The notes under the pieces are model-generated. The model was not told the origin of the DNA. It was given only the letters and a program-made list of their open reading frames with translations, and did not search any database. The position numbers were made by a program, and so were the translations under genes. 64,000 bases of DNA from Haberlea rhodopensis (Eukaryota; Streptophyta; Magnoliopsida; Lamiales; Gesneriaceae): assembly GCA_907163345.1 (NCBI GenBank), contig CAJQUN010000329.1, positions 248,001-312,000 on the forward strand. The letters run 5' to 3'. This document shows positions 11,767-25,200 of this stretch, piece by piece (positions within the stretch are counted from its first letter, which is position 1; each line of letters begins with the position of its first letter).

Positions 11767-13570
11767 ATGTTTGTGAAAATTAGAGGCGAGGAAAAAGTAA
11801 TTCGTTACTTCATCGATGAGTGCACAATATATTGTTATGACTATTTGCTACGAAGCAAAGACGAGACCATAGAAGTATTCAAACACTAAAAGAATGATGT
11901 TGAAGTCCAACTATGCAATTGAATTTGCAATGAAAAAATTATGAATTGAGTCTATTTGAGTTTTCTAAGCATTTTACGTTTAAGAATTTGCAAGATGAAT
12001 AAATCTTGTGTTTTCTAAGTTTGTATGTTTAAAATGAAAATATCAATTGCCACAATTGTTTTGACTAGGCGGTGTTCTCAATTAATTTTATTTGAGTTGT
12101 CTAAGCATTTTACCCTTAAGGTTTGAATTTGCAAGAGAATTAAATCTTGAATTCAAGTCTTCTAAGTTTGTACGCTTAAAATGCAAACTGTGAAACAATT
12201 ACGAGAATTTAGTTCAAGTTTCAAATTTTGTAAGCAAGTGCGAGATATACACTCTTGAATTTTGATTTCTAAGTTAATAACGCTTAGAATTGAATCATGA
12301 AAGTTTGAACATCACTATAATCTTGATAAGTTCGAGATTGCCCTATATTTGTGGGGGGAAGTAAAGTCAACGACATTAAGTGACGAAATTTCTTGTTCAT
12401 TGTGGAAAGGACGAAAGTCTTTCTACAAATACTTAAAAGTGTGGGGGTACTAAATTAAGACATAACATCAGGCAAAAAAATGGCATGGTAAATTTTGACA
12501 AATTGTGTTATCAAAAAGATTTAAAGTTATCGAGTGTGACTAATGTTACACACTGAAGCATATGTAATGGTATGCTTGTACATTGATGATATGCTCATTA
12601 TGAGAATCAATATAGAGTTCATCAAAATGATGAAGAAAATATTAATGAAATATTTTGACACGATGAATATTGGTGCAACAAATGTCTGGAATTAAAGTTT
12701 CCAAGATATCTGAAAAACTAATTCTCATAATTAATTCTAGTTTCAAATATTTTAAGCTTTGCGCTTAAAATTCAAGTTTGCAAGAAATGAAAAATCTTGA
12801 ACTTAGAATTTCTAAGAATCATCGCGCTTAAAATTTTGAATGATGAATTTAATTTGAGAATTTATAATAGTTTCGAATGTTGTAAGAAATAACGTTTAAA
12901 TCCAGGTTTACAAGAAATTAAATCTTGAATTTGGAGTTGTAAGTGTCCAACAATTAGAATTCGAAACTTAGGGTATTCTATTGTATTATAATGTTAAAAT
13001 TATGCAAATTGCATATATGATACGAAAGATTCGAAATCCAAAAATGGTTTACCGTTGGTATGGCTGTAGTATTATTCAACAATTGATCCATGATAGGATT
13101 GTGGTTTATATTTGTTGACAAAGCTGCGGAAAAAGCACAATGGTTTCGTGATTAATTTGAAGATATTCCATATTGGACAAATTAATGTAAGCAATTATGA
13201 TTCATTAAGATGACCAGTTGGAAATTGCTACATCACAAAATAATATGAATAATGATAAGTCTCGAGATATTCGTCGTAGACATAATACTGTACGACAATT
13301 GATCTCTAATGGAGTTATCGCAATTGATTATGTGTAATCAAAACTTGGTGGATCGGCTAACAAATGCATTAAATAGAGATCAAGTGTGTGGATTATCAAG
13401 AGGAATGGGATTAAAATCTACAAAATAAATTTTCATAGTGGTAACCCAACATTGTTGACTGGAGATCCCAAGATCTTGGTTCAATGGGACAACTAAATTA
13501 TGAAAATTTGAGTTCGCACTCGGGAAAGTTTCCCAACTTATTCCTAGGATGAAGAGTGCTTGAGGACCTA
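11767..13570 (+). pseudogene. Copia pol remnant (integrase, RT, RNase H)
   Basis: Frames are broken throughout, but three Copia landmarks can be read. An integrase-like FIDECT and LRSKDE stretch lies near 11805-11870, a reverse transcriptase active-site region (CLYIDDMLIM) near 12567-12600, and an RNase H tail with RRRHNTVRQLISNGVIAIDY and SRGMGLKS near 13270-13420. Typical Copia 3' sequence encoding NPTLLTGDPKILVQWDN-like residues follows. Several stops and frameshifts make it non-functional. AT-rich repeated inserts separate the domains. Confidence 0.7.
11930..12960 (+). repeat. Imperfect repeats inside Copia-D
   Basis: Two clusters (about 11930-12300 and 12720-12960) repeat a loose phrase of the form TTTGCAAGA..AAATCTTGA..TTCTAAG..TACGCTTAAAAT. 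The units are of uneven length and heavily diverged. They interrupt the pol remnant and may be fragments of another LTR or a short satellite. Confidence 0.45.
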
Positions 13571-13970
13571 CCAAAGTAGTGAGGTTAAGTTTTATACTTT
13601 TAATGATTCATATACTTGAAAAATTGGAGTATGATAGGATACTCCTAATAGGATGTCACCTATGTAAGTGTGAGGACGACGCGCTTCAATGAAACACTTA
13701 TCAATCCAAGAGGTGTTCCATGGCCAAAAAGGACAACCGAGAAAACAAAGCAAAGGTTGAGAAGTTATTGTGTATGTGTTATTGTCTGGGTTTACACGAG
13801 CCGCCAAGAAGTTTAAGGCATCATGCTCACTTCGTGGCCTAGTAAATCTGATAGTATACTACTAAGGAAGGTTCAAAGCCACAAGCTACTTCTTCCGATG
13901 GAATAATTTTTCGTGCGAACTGTCTTTTGACATCAGTGCATACATGCATAATTTCATTCATGTGGGCGAT

Positions 13971-14666
13971 TGTCGGAAAAAAATGTGCTTAATGAATTGA
14001 AATTAAGCAAGTTGGACACGATAAATAGTTGAATACTTGATAAATGACAAAACGGGCAAAAACTGACGGAAAAATACTACCAAAGGAAACTCCGGGCAGC
14101 CCGGACGGCTCCTGAGAGCGCCCGGGCAGCGGTCGAATGCTGCCCAATTTTTTGGGCAGCAAACTGGTTGCTCGAGCACCTCATCCGGATGCTCAAGCAA
14201 CCAAGATTCTGCCAGGAAAGGTTTGTGGAGGTTTTTGTTAACGAGTGTCCCTTCGCGTTCGGGTGCGTTTTTCATCATTAGTTACCTCCAATTGGTGTCC
14301 TTTGATGGAAATGGATGGTTAATTATATATACAACATCCCATATGAAGCATAACATGAAATTTTTGAAATTAACATAACAAAATTTACAGAGAAAAGCAA
14401 GATCAAAGTCATCTCATCATCATATTCATTTTGTTCTTGAAGGAGAGAGTTTACAAACTTTGTGGTTGATGTTCTTGTGATTTGTCGTGCTACAATCACA
14501 AGAGAAATCGTTGTATCTTGGGAGATGATTGCCACAAACCGAAAAAACCTTGTGCGGAGCAAATTCCTCTTAAGGACAAAGTGTTATACATTGTCTGGAC
14601 TTAAGATATTCATCATTTTCTTTTCTAGAAATAGTGCAGACGAAACACCATACAACACAACAAACA
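13971..14666 (+). repeat. 3' LTR of Copia-D, 696 bp, with hairpins
   Basis: It starts TGTCGGAAAA directly after a polypurine-like TGTGGGCGAT and ends CAACAAACA. It contains a GC-rich cluster with CCGGGCAGCCCGG, a perfect 10-bp hairpin (TGCTGCCCAA, 4-base loop, TTGGGCAGCA, 14138-14161) and a second inverted repeat (GGTTGCTCGAGCA / TGCTCAAGCAACC, 14166-14202). Confidence 0.7.
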
Positions 14667-14830
14667 TATGCATCATTCTTTGCCAAACCTTTGTGATTTA
14701 GTTCGACTGTGACTATTTGGCTGATTGGTTTTCATGCAAACATAATTTTCAGTCACAGTCGGCGCTTTGTTTCAACTATTTAAGAAAATAAGCAGCTCCA
14801 TAATCGATGATGGGCTCATTGACAAGGTAC

Positions 14831-16322
14831 TGTAAGTAATCCAACAAGCATGGTACGCAGCGGAATAAAATTTTTATGGATTACAAGACACCGGATCTAT
14901 ACATAGGTTATCATATTGGATTAGGGCTTACAAAAGTCTCACCCTTGTAGCGTGTTTGAGCAGATTCCACGAAGCAGCACCACGTCCAACGCCTCCTTCG
15001 AGTCACTAGCAAAACTTATCAAGTTTTGCCTCAACGGTATCCACACGATCAAATCAGGTGAAGGGATAGTCTAAGAACAAGTTGCTAGACTCGTTCTTAA
15101 ATCGGAACAAGAAGCACACTCGATTCTAAATCGAAAGGATGGCCGGAATCAACAATTCTCTCTTCGGCTATCAAGAAAAACCGAGAGCTCCTTGTGATCG
15201 GCGGCCGTGTGCTTTGTTGCTAGGTTGGAATGAATTGTTGTGTTAATCCCATTAATCACATTGTAATCAAATTATATATGATTTAATTAAAGGCTTTCAC
15301 AAAGCCTCATGGGCCCAAACCCATGATTTAATTAAGTCTTTATATTCATTTAATTAAGACTCTTCTTAATTAATTAATTCATCCAATGAATTTAATTCCC
15401 TTTATCGATTTAATCTTTTGTGCGACCCGATAGGATCTTGTAATGTTGGCAGTGACATAAAATCTCATTTTACGTTACAAGCAAAGAGCGGTGTCTAGCA
15501 ACACATCAAGGCTGCCCAAATTACAAGAATGTCAATGACTCGACATAACCTTTAGAACTTGTGATAATATTAACCATGTAACTTAATCCCTTTGTCCTTT
15601 GTGTTTAGATTGAACACGAGTTATGGAATAGTCATACTCGTATATTCAATCTTTATTTCTTGATCCCCAAGTTTAACTAGAATAAACGAATAAGCTCGAT
15701 ATCACATATCGACTCATTCGAGCATGGCCATGCATTTTAGTCTCACTTGATCAAGGGCCAAACACTTCTCCTGTTATATAGGAGGGACAAATCCTATCTC
15801 GATCAATCAAAATCCCTCTACATAATTCGTAGTGTATCCAATAGTTGTCTTTATATAATACCCTGTTACGGGTAACGTTTGACAATATCAAGATACATAA
15901 CTCCTTATGTTGGGATCTCTGATGATCACAAGTCGTAAGGATTACATACATTATTAACACTATGAGAATTGCATATGACAATCATCTAACTATCCATGTT
16001 GCATTCTCATGGTGGGTCTGTTCAGTACATCGTTCTCTAACATGTACCCATGTGTTGATTTGATATCTCATATCAATAAACAATTCATCAATCAACACAT
16101 ACTAGTCTATATGTATTATCATTATCCCAATTCATGATAATACTTGACTAGGGACAATGTTTAAGAATAATACAATATTATTCTGAGGACATTAACATAT
16201 ACATTAATTCACATTGCACAGTTAAACGAATAATATATAATAATGAATTGCCATTCATAAAATCATAAACATTGTATGTCAAAACAATCATCCAATGACA
16301 TGTCTTAGGGCATATCCCAACA
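14831..16322 (-). repeat. Copia-A 3' LTR
   Basis: 1492 bp. In element orientation it starts TGTTGGGATATGCC and ends GGATTACTTACA. On its inner side is the polypurine tract (minus strand AGTGCAAGTGGGAGATT). It holds a 76-codon open stretch (15751-15981, minus) also seen in the other LTR copies, which I read as LTR conservation and not as a gene. Confidence 0.92.
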
Positions 16323-16343
16323 AATCTCCCACTTGCACTAAGA

Positions 16344-18091
16344 TCACTCAGACATATACCTAATGCCTAGAGATCTAGTATGACGATCATGCTTCTGCTG
16401 TGACAGTGGCTTTGTCAATGGGTCAGATACGTTATCATCTGTTGGTACTTTGCATATTTTAACATCTCCCTTTTCAACAATTTCTCGAATGAAATGAAAG
16501 CGCCGAAGTATGTGCTTGGATCTTTGGTGAGATCTAGGTTCCTTAGCCAATGCGATCGCTCCATTGTTGTCACAATAGAGTTCTATCGGATCTTTAATGC
16601 TAGACACCACTCCAAGTTCAGAAATGAACTTCCTGATCCAAACAGCTTCCTTTGCTGCATCCGAGGCAGCAATATATTCAGCTTCCGTTGTATAATCGGC
16701 TACTGTCTCTTGCTTTGAACTCTTCCAGCTCACAACACCTCCATTTAGGCAATACACAAATCTAGATTGCGATCGATAATCATCTTTGTCGGTTTGGAAG
16801 CTTGCATCAGTGTAACCCATTACATTGAGCTCTTCCTCACCTCCATAAATCAAGAATGTATCCTTAGTTCTTCTCAAGTACTTCAGGATATTCTTGACAG
16901 CAATCCAGTGACCTTCACCTGGATCAACTTGATATCTGCTCGTCATGCTCAAAGCATACGATACATCAGGACGAGTACATATCATGGCATACATGATAGA
17001 TCCAATAGCTGATGCATATGGGATCTTACTCATGCGTTGTCTCTCATCTGGTGTTGAAGGACACTGTTCCTTTGAGAGATATATACCATATGTCATAGGC
17101 ACGAATCCTTTCTTTGATTCTTGCATGCTAAACCTTTTAAGCACTTTGTCTATGTATGTACTTTGACTTAGGCCAAGAAGCCTTCTTGATCTATCTCTAT
17201 AGATCTTGATTCCTAATACATAGGTGGCTTCTACCAAGTCTTCCATCGAAAAGCAATTCCCCAGCCAAATCTTTACAGATTGTAAGGCAGGGATATCATT
17301 CCCAATGAGAAGTATGTCATCTACATACAATATTAGGAAGATAATTATGCTCCCACTGACCTTCTTGTAGACACAAGGTTCATCTACGTTTTTTATGAAA
17401 CCAAACTCTTTGACTGCATCATCAAAACGAAGATTCCAACTCCGAGAAGCTTGCTTCAATCCATAAATGGATCGTTGTAGCTTGCATACCTTTCCAGCAT
17501 CCTTTGGATCGACAAAACCCTCGGGCTGTGTCATGTACACATCCTCGAGCAGATTTCCATTAAGGAAAGCTGTTTTGACATCCATCTGCCAAATTTCATA
17601 ATCATGAAATGCAGCTATTGCAAGTACGATCCTAATGGATTTAACCATGGCAACTGGTGAAAATGTTTCATCATAGTCAATACCATGAATTTGTTTGAAA
17701 CCTTTTTGCAACCAGTCGACCTTTATAGGTTTGTACATTACCATCCATGTCGGTCTTTCTTTTGAAAATCCATTTGCACCCTATGGGTCGTACCCCTTCA
17801 GGTGGGTCAACCAAAGTCCATACTTGGTTTGAATACATGGATTCCATCTCAGATTTCATGGTCTCTTGCCATTTCTCAGAATAGTCCCGATTATAGCTTC
17901 TTGATAAGATGACGGCTCATACTCATCAATAAGTAGTAAGTCACCTTGTTGAGTCACAAGAAATCCATATCTCTGTGGCTCCCGGTGTTCTCTTACAGAC
18001 CTACGTTGGGTTTTGTCTCTTGAGCAGGTACTTCTTCCACAACAGCTTGCGGTGCCTGCTCTGTTTCCATCTCAATCTCAGGTTCAGTGTT
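16344..18091 (-). pseudogene. Copia-A reverse transcriptase and RNase H, broken
   Basis: The C-terminal half of Copia Pol. It contains the RT palm (TAFLNGNL, YVDDILLIGND) and RNase H (YTDASF, TTEAEYIAASDAAKEAVW, ADPLTKPL-like VSDPLTKPL), ending LGIRYMSE and a stop at 16344. Against Copia-B it has an added T near 17702, which shifts the frame after TYKGRLVAK, and another indel near 17885. The 5' part of the gene lies beyond Copia-B, at 29548-29985 and 45928-47687. It is not functional. Confidence 0.88.
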
Positions 18092-18096
18092 TTCTT

Positions 18097-19583
18097 TGTA
18101 AGTAATCCTAAGAGCATACAACGCAGCGGAATTTAAAATTTTGGATTACTAGACACCGGATCTATACATAGGGATTCATATCGGATAAAGGAATACGAAG
18201 GTCTCACCCTTGTAGCGTGTTTGAGCAGATTCCACGGAGCAGCACCACGTCCAACGCCTCCTCGGAGTCACTAGCAAAACTTAACAAGTTTTGCCTCAAC
18301 GGTATCCACACGATCGAATCGGGTGAAGGGATAGTCTAAGAACAAGTTGCTAGACTCGTTCTTAGACCGGAACAAGGAACACTCTCGATTCACAATCGAA
18401 TAATCGCCGGAATTCACAATCTCTCTTCGGCTATCAAAGAAAAGTCGAGAGCATATAATGAAGAGGCGGCCGAGTTCTTGTGTAGGTTAGAATGGTTAAG
18501 TGTCTTACAATTAATCATAACCTTGTATTTATATTATAAGATTTAATTAAGGTTTAAGGCTTTCTTAAAGCCTCATGGGCCCAAACCCATGATTTAATTA
18601 AATCTTTATAATCTTTTAATTAAGACTCTTCTTAATTAATTAATTCATCCAATGAATTTAATTTCCCTTCTCGATTTAATCTTTTGTGCGACAAGACAGG
18701 ATCTTGTAATGTTGGCAGTGACATAAAATCTCATTTTATGTCGCAAGCATTGAGCGGTATCTAGCAACACATCAATGCTACCCAAATTACAAGAATGTCA
18801 ATGACTCGACATAACCTTTAGAACTTGTGATAATATTAACCATGTAACTTAATCCCTTTGTCCTTTGTGTTTAGATTAAACACGAGTCATGGAATAGTCA
18901 TACTCGTATATCCAATCTTTATTTCTTGATCCCCAAGTAGAACTAGAATAAACGAATAAGCTCGATATCTCATATCGACTCATTCGAGCATGGCCATGCA
19001 TTTTAGTTCTTACTTGATCAAGGGCCAAACACATCTCCTGTTATATAGGAGGGACAAATCCTATCTCGATCAGTCAACATCCCTCTACATAATTCGTCGT
19101 GTATCCAATAGTCGCCTTTATAGATTACCCTGTTACGGGTAACGTTTGACGATATCAAGATACATAACTCCTTATGTTGGGATCTCTGATGATCACAAGT
19201 CGTAAGGATTACATACATTATTATCACTATGAGAATTGCATATGACGATCATATAACTATCCATGTTGCATTCTCATGGTGGGTCTGTCCAGTACATCGT
19301 TCTCTAACATGTACCCATGTGTTGATTTGATATCTCATATCAATGAACAATTCATCAATCAACACATACTAGTCTCTACGTATTATCATTATCCCTATTC
19401 ATGATAATACTTGACTAGGGACATCTTTAAGAATAATACAATATTATTCTAAGGACATTATATATTAATTCACATTGCACAGTTAAAAGAATAATATATA
19501 ATAATGAATTGCCATTCATGAAATCATAAACATTGTATGTCAAAACAATCATCTAATGATTTGTCTTAGGGCATATCCCAACA
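18097..19583 (-). repeat. Copia-B 3' LTR
   Basis: 1487 bp, TGTTGGGATATG...GGATTACTTACA in element orientation. It is close to, but distinguishable from, the Copia-A LTRs (for example CCTAAGAGCATAC against CCAACAAGCATGG at the outer end). Confidence 0.9.
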
Positions 19584-20259
19584 AATCTCCCACTTGCACT
19601 AAGACCACTCAGACATATTGTGACGCCCCGAAATGATTAATTGCAATTAAGGCATTAATTATGTTAATATGATGAATTATGTGGAAATTGATTTAAGTGT
19701 TGGGTAATAAGGTGTTAACATGTTATTGTATTGGTTGTTAATTATGAGGAAAGTATGGATTTAATGAAGTTCGGTGCATTTTTGTAAAATGCTTTTAAAA
19801 TACTATGTTGGGGTAATTTATACATCATGTTAATTATTGGGTATAATTTAATTAACCCATACCCCACTATACCCAACCCACTTCATTCACTTTAACCCAT
19901 CACTCTTAAAAATCCCCAAAATCCCTTCCCAACCCAAAACCCTTCCATTTTCGTTTATGGGCTTAAAGAAGAAGAGGAATCCTTCCAAAAACTCGATTTG
20001 TGGAAATTGTTGGGAGATTTGGAGTCCCCAAGAGGTATGGATACCTCCTTGTTGTTTTTGTAAAGTTTTATTTGAGTTTGATATGGTTTTGGAGGGTTTT
20101 GAAATGAGTTTGTTTTGGGTATGTGTTGTATGGGTTTGGGGTATGGTTTTATGAGGTTTTTGTGATGATAAGTTGTTGGGATGTATTTGGTTTAAGATGT
20201 ATTGGTTTATTTGGAAGTTTTGTGCCAAAAAATGGAGTTTACCCGAAAAAGTCGCAGCG

Positions 20260-20479
20260 ACCGATCGATCGGTAGCAGGGCAACGATCGATCGGTGCATG
20301 TGCGAAGCGAGGGGTGAAATCTCTTTGTTTACCGATCGATCGGTGGAAGTGACCGATCGATCGGTGGATGACTAACGATCGATCAGTAGCTTGGACCGAT
20401 CGATCGGTGAAAGGCCGTAGCTTAAATTTAAATTATGAACAGTTACCGATCGATCGGTGAGGGTGACCGATCGATCGGT
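20260..20479. repeat. Palindrome array, ACCGATCGATCGGT type, 8 units
   Basis: Units start at 20260, 20282, 20331, 20352, 20374, 20395, 20445 and 20466, giving intervals of 22, 49, 21, 22, 21, 50 and 21. Six are perfect or near-perfect 14-mers and two have a changed outer base. The spacers are not alike. The array lies 640-860 bp into the solo LTR, just downstream of the part shared with the Gypsy LTR at 32529-34587. Confidence 0.9.
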
Positions 20480-20689
20480 AAAGCGATTTTGCTGAAGATT
20501 ATTTTATTGGCTTAATTGATGGAAGTTTTGGTATTAGGCTATTATTTAGCTTCTAATATTGATTTGCATGGTTGTGTAGAACCATCCCAGGTACCCACAA
20601 CATCCAGGAGATAAAACTCTCCAAATTCTCCACTTTTGGGAATTAAGGTATGTAAGAAACGTAATGGCATCGGACGGTAAACCATGCTC

Positions 20690-21450
20690 TTACATATGAT
20701 GTTTATAATGATGATGTTTATGATGATGATGATTATGATGATGAAGTTTATGATAAGTAAGTTTATGATGATGATGTTTATGATGATGTTTATGATAAGT
20801 AAGTTTATGATGATGATGTTATGATGATGATGTTTATGATAAGTAAGTTTATGATGATGATGTTATGATGATGCTGTTTATGATAAGTAAGTTTATGATG
20901 ATGTGATACGATGTTTATTATGTGGTACAATGCCACGGGGTAAGATGCCCATATGGTAAGAGGCCATACGATTTTATTATGTGGTAAGATGCCACAGGGT
21001 AAGATGCTCATATGGTAAGAGGCCATACTCCTATATTATGATCATATTATGATTGCATAAGAATTTACGATGCCATGATGATGTGTATAATGAATAAAGA
21101 TGATAAGATGTTTAAGATGACGTTATAATAAGTAAGTTCACGATGAAGATGATTTTATAATGAATAAAGATGATAAGATGTTTAAGATGATGTTATGATA
21201 AACGAAGATGATTTTATAATGAATAAAGATGATAAGATGTTCAAGATGATGTTATGATAAATAAAGATGATTTTTATGATGAATAAAGATGACAAGATGC
21301 TTACGATGATGTTATGATAAAAGAAGAGATATGACGTTACTATAACGATTATGATGAGACGTTGATGACTATAAGATGATAATGCTTATATGATAATGAT
21401 GTTTACAAGATGATGATGTCTATGAGATGCTATGATGTTTATGATGAATA
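20690..21450 (+). repeat. GAT-rich tandem repeats in solo LTR
   Basis: About 20690-20905 repeats GATGATGTTTATGATAAGTAAGTTT-like units. At 20918-21030 a roughly 60-bp unit (TATGTGGTA..ATGCCAC..GGTAAGATG..CATATGG) occurs twice, and 21060-21450 repeats GATAAGATGTTTAAGATGATGTTATGATAA-like units. It is low-complexity DNA with no coding value. Confidence 0.75.
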
Positions 21451-21527
21451 TGAAACTATGTTATTAAGAATGGTTGAATGTCCGGTGGTTATTATGGGCA
21501 AGCGAGGAAGGTCTTGCTGCTCACATA

Positions 21528-21685
21528 ACTGAGCGATGGGGTACATCCGCTATCAAGGCGTAGCGAGGGGTATCATCCGCTGAGCGATGGGGTACATCCG
21601 CTATCAAGGCGTAGCGATGGGTATCATCTGCTGGATAAAGAGATACATCCGCTATCAAGGCGTAGCGATGGGTATCATACAATGT
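21528..21685 (+). repeat. Tandem GAGCGATGGGGTACATCCGC repeats
   Basis: Three copies of a unit of about 60 bp built from GGGGTACATCCGCTATCAAG and GCGTAGCGATGGGTATCATC. The Gypsy LTR at about 33080-33260 has a comparable but diverged stretch of CCCCTCGC..AGCGGC repeats. Confidence 0.7.
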
Positions 21686-22254
21686 GTTATGTCGAGCGAG
21701 GGGGCCAATTGTGCCGCTGTCATGATAAAACCGGGACAGTTCCACTTCTAAATAACATAGTTTGATGTGATCATATATGTGAAGTATGATTTTAATCATT
21801 ATGCCGAGAACTAACGATTATATGCATGACTATGAAACAGGGACAACCAAAGAGGGTTAATGCGATTAACCAGGAAGTATACGTTACCCATTTACTTCAT
21901 GCATTTATTTATATGCATTACCCTATGATGTTGAGTAATGATGTATATGCTCACGATGGGTTGTTCCTGTAGGTACACATTTGGTTTTGGAGGGCTATGG
22001 GCAGGGTTGAAGAAGTGAGCTTCGAGATGCCTTATGAATTAGGATTCAGGATTTGGTATAGTCTCTACTCCCGGAGTAGTATAATTCTATAGCGCCATCC
22101 ATTTGAGAATGTAATTAATTTGCTTGAAGTTTTATTTTGACCTGTAATCTTATTAGCTCAAAGCTACAACCGGAACCCTAAGATGTTATGAATGCATGTT
22201 TAGTCCATAATACGTGTATAAGATGATGTTAAGGTAGGAAGACCCTACACATAT

Positions 22255-25200
22255 ACCTAATGCCTAGAGATCTAGTATGACGATCATGCTTATGCTGTGA
22301 CAGTGGCTTCGTCAATGGGTCAGATACATTATCATCTGTTGGTACTTTGCATATTTTAACATCTCCCCTTTCAACGATTTCTCGAATGAAATGGAAACGC
22401 CTAAGTATGTGCTTGGATCTTTGGTGAGATCTTGGTTCCTTAGCCAATGCGATCGCTCCATTGTTGTCACAATAGAGTTCTATCGGATCTTTAATGCTAG
22501 ACACCACTCCAAGTTCAGAAATGAACTTCCTCATCCAAACAGCTTCCTTTGCTGCATCCGAGGCAGCAATATACTCAGCTTCCGTTGTAGAATCGGCTAC
22601 TGTTTCTTGCTTTGAACTCTTCCAGCTCACAGCACCTCCATTTAGGCAATACACATATCCAGATTGCGATCGAAAATCATCTTTGTCAGTTGGGAAGCTT
22701 GCATCAGTGTAACCCATTACATTGAGCTCTTCATCACCTCCATAAATCAAGAATGTATCCTTAGTCCTTCTCAAGTACTTCAGGATGTTCTTGACAGCAA
22801 TCCAGTGACCTTCACGTGGATCAACTTGATATCTGCTTGTCATGCTCAAAGCATACGATACATCGGGACGAGTACATATCATGGCATACATGATAGATCC
22901 AATAGCTGATGCATATGGGATCTTACTCATGCGTTGTCTCTCATCTGGTGTTGAAGGACACTGTTCCTTCGAGAGATAAATGCCATGCGTCATAGGCACG
23001 AATCCTTTCTTTGATTCTTGCATGCTAAACCTTTTAAGCACTTTGTCTATGTATGTACTTTGACTTAGGCCAAGAAGCCTTCTCGATCTATCTCTATAGA
23101 TCTTGATTCCTAATACATAGGTGGCTTCTCCCAAGTCTTTCATCGAAAAGCAATTCCCTAGCCAAATCTTTACAGATTGCAAGGCAGGGATATCATTTCC
23201 AATGAGAAGTATGTCATCTACATACAACACTAGGAAAATGATTACGCTCCCACCGACCTTCTTGTAGACACAAGGTTCATCTACGTTTTTGATGAAACCA
23301 AACTCTTTGACTGCATCATCAAAACAAAGATTCCAACTCCGAGAAGCTTGCTTCAATCCATAAATGGATCGTTGTAGCTTGCATATCTTTCCAGCATCCT
23401 TTGGATCGACAAAACCCTCGGGCTGTGTCATGTACACATCCTCGAGCAGATTTCCATTAAGGAAAGCTGTTTTGACATCCATCTGCCAGATTTCATAATC
23501 ATGAAATGCAGCTATTGCAAGCAAGATCCTTATGGATTTAACCATGGCCACTGGTGAAAAGGTTTCATCATAGTCAATACCATGAATTTGTTTGAATCCT
23601 TTTGCAACCAGGCAACCTTTATAGGTTTGTACATTACCATCCATATCGGTCTTTTTCTTGAAAATCCATTTGCACCCTATGGGTCGTACCCCTTCAGGTG
23701 GATCAACCAAAGTCCATACTTGGTTTGCATACATGGATTCCATCTCAGATTTCATGGCCTCTTGCCATTTCTCAGAATCAGTGCCCATTATAGCTTGTTG
23801 ATAAGATGACGGCTCATCCTCATCAATAAGTAGTAAGTCACCTTGTTGAGTCACAAGAAATCCATATCTCTGTGGCTCCTGGTGTTCTCTTACAGACCTA
23901 CGCTGGGCTTGTGTCTCTTGAGCAGGTACTTCTTCCACAACCGATTGCGGTGCCTGCTCTGTTTCCATCTCAATCTCAGGTTCAGTGTTTTCTTGTGGTT
24001 TAACTTCACTAAGTTCTATTTTTCTCCCACTGGTTTTTCTAAAATAAATTCTCTTTCAAGAAATACACCAGTCCGAGCAACAACTACTTTGTTCTCGGTG
24101 GGATAATAGAAATAGTATCCTTTCGTTTCCTTAGGATACCCCACAAATAAACACTTATCAGATTTGGGTCCAAGTTTGTTAGTGGCGTGACGTCTAACGA
24201 AAGCCTCACAACCCCAAATCTTCATAAAAGACATACTAGGACGCTTCCCAGTCCATATCTCATATGGTGTCTTTTCCACTGATTTAGATGGAACACGGTT
24301 CAGTAAGAAAATCGTTGTTTCTAGAGCGTGTCCCCAAAACGATATCGGAAGATCTGCATGACTCATCATTGATCTAACCATGTCTAGCAATGTTCGATTT
24401 CTCCTCTCGGATACACCATTCCATTGTGGAGTATACGGAGGAGTGAGTTGTGGGACTATCCCACACTCCTTTAGATAGTCATGAAACTCTTGGCTTAAGT
24501 ATTCACCTCCTCGATCTGATCGAAGGATTTTGATACTTTTGCCAAGTTGGTTTTGTACTTCATTCTTGAAATCTTTGAACTTTTCAAAGGTTTCATGCTT
24601 ATGCTTCATTAGGTACACATACCCATATCTACTGAGGTCATCAGTAAATGTAACGAAGTATTGAAAACCACCTCTAGCTTGTGTACTTATTGGTCCACAT
24701 ACATCACTATGTATTAGTCCCAATAAAACATTTGCCCTTTCAACATGTCTCTTGAAATGGGCTTTAGTCATCTTGCCCATTAAACAAGATTCGCATGTTT
24801 CATGTGATTCAAAATCAAATGAATCTAATACTCCATCCTTATGAAGTTTAGATATGCGGTTTTCGTTTATGTGGCCCAAGCTACAATGCCAGAGATAAGT
24901 CGGATTACAATCATTATTTTTAATCCTTTTAGTATTTATGTTATAGATAGGCATATCAAGATTTAATAAATAAAGATCATTCACCATTTGTGCGCTAGCA
25001 TAAAACATATCATTTAAATAAATAGAACAACAGTTGTCCTTTATTATAAATGAAAAACCACACTTGTCTAAACAAGAAATAGAAATTATGTTTTTGGTAA
25101 TGGATGGCACAAAATAACCGTCTTTTAAAATCAATGATAAACCAGAAGGCAAAGATAAATAATAATCTCCTATAGCTAATGCAGCAACTCTTGCTCCATT

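Larger units (their letters stand above)
11767..14666 (+). mobile_element. Decayed 5'-truncated Copia element (Copia-D)
   Basis: The element starts abruptly inside an integrase-like coding stretch and runs through reverse transcriptase and RNase H remnants to one 3' LTR. No 5' LTR, gag or target duplication is visible. Its left edge is exactly where the two duplication copies stop matching, and its right edge is exactly where copy 2 begins, so it marks the junction of the tandem duplication. Confidence 0.75.
19619..22249 (+). mobile_element. Solo Gypsy LTR, 2631 bp, in Copia-B
   Basis: It starts TGTGACGCCCCGAAATGATT and ends GGAAGACCCTACA, flanked by the 5-bp duplication CATAT (19614-19618, 22250-22254). 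No internal coding region is present, so this is a solo LTR. It is homologous to the LTR of the chromodomain Gypsy at 32529-41461, in the opposite orientation: they share the start, a GAGGAATCCTTCCAAAAA-like and CCCCAAGAGGTATGGATACC region, and the TACTCC..GGAGTA dyad. The insertion falls between the last codons of Copia-B Pol. It contains a palindrome array and several short tandem repeats. Confidence 0.88.

Noticed and set aside
15751..15981. A 70-76 codon ORF kept in several Copia LTRs (also near 19018, 28977 and 50406)
   Set aside because: The copies are simply near-identical LTRs. The frame differs in length between them and has no recognisable domain.
20260..20479. CRISPR-like look of palindromes with spacers
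   Set aside because: This is plant DNA. The 14-bp repeats with short, variable spacers do not have CRISPR dimensions, there are no cas genes, and they sit inside transposons.
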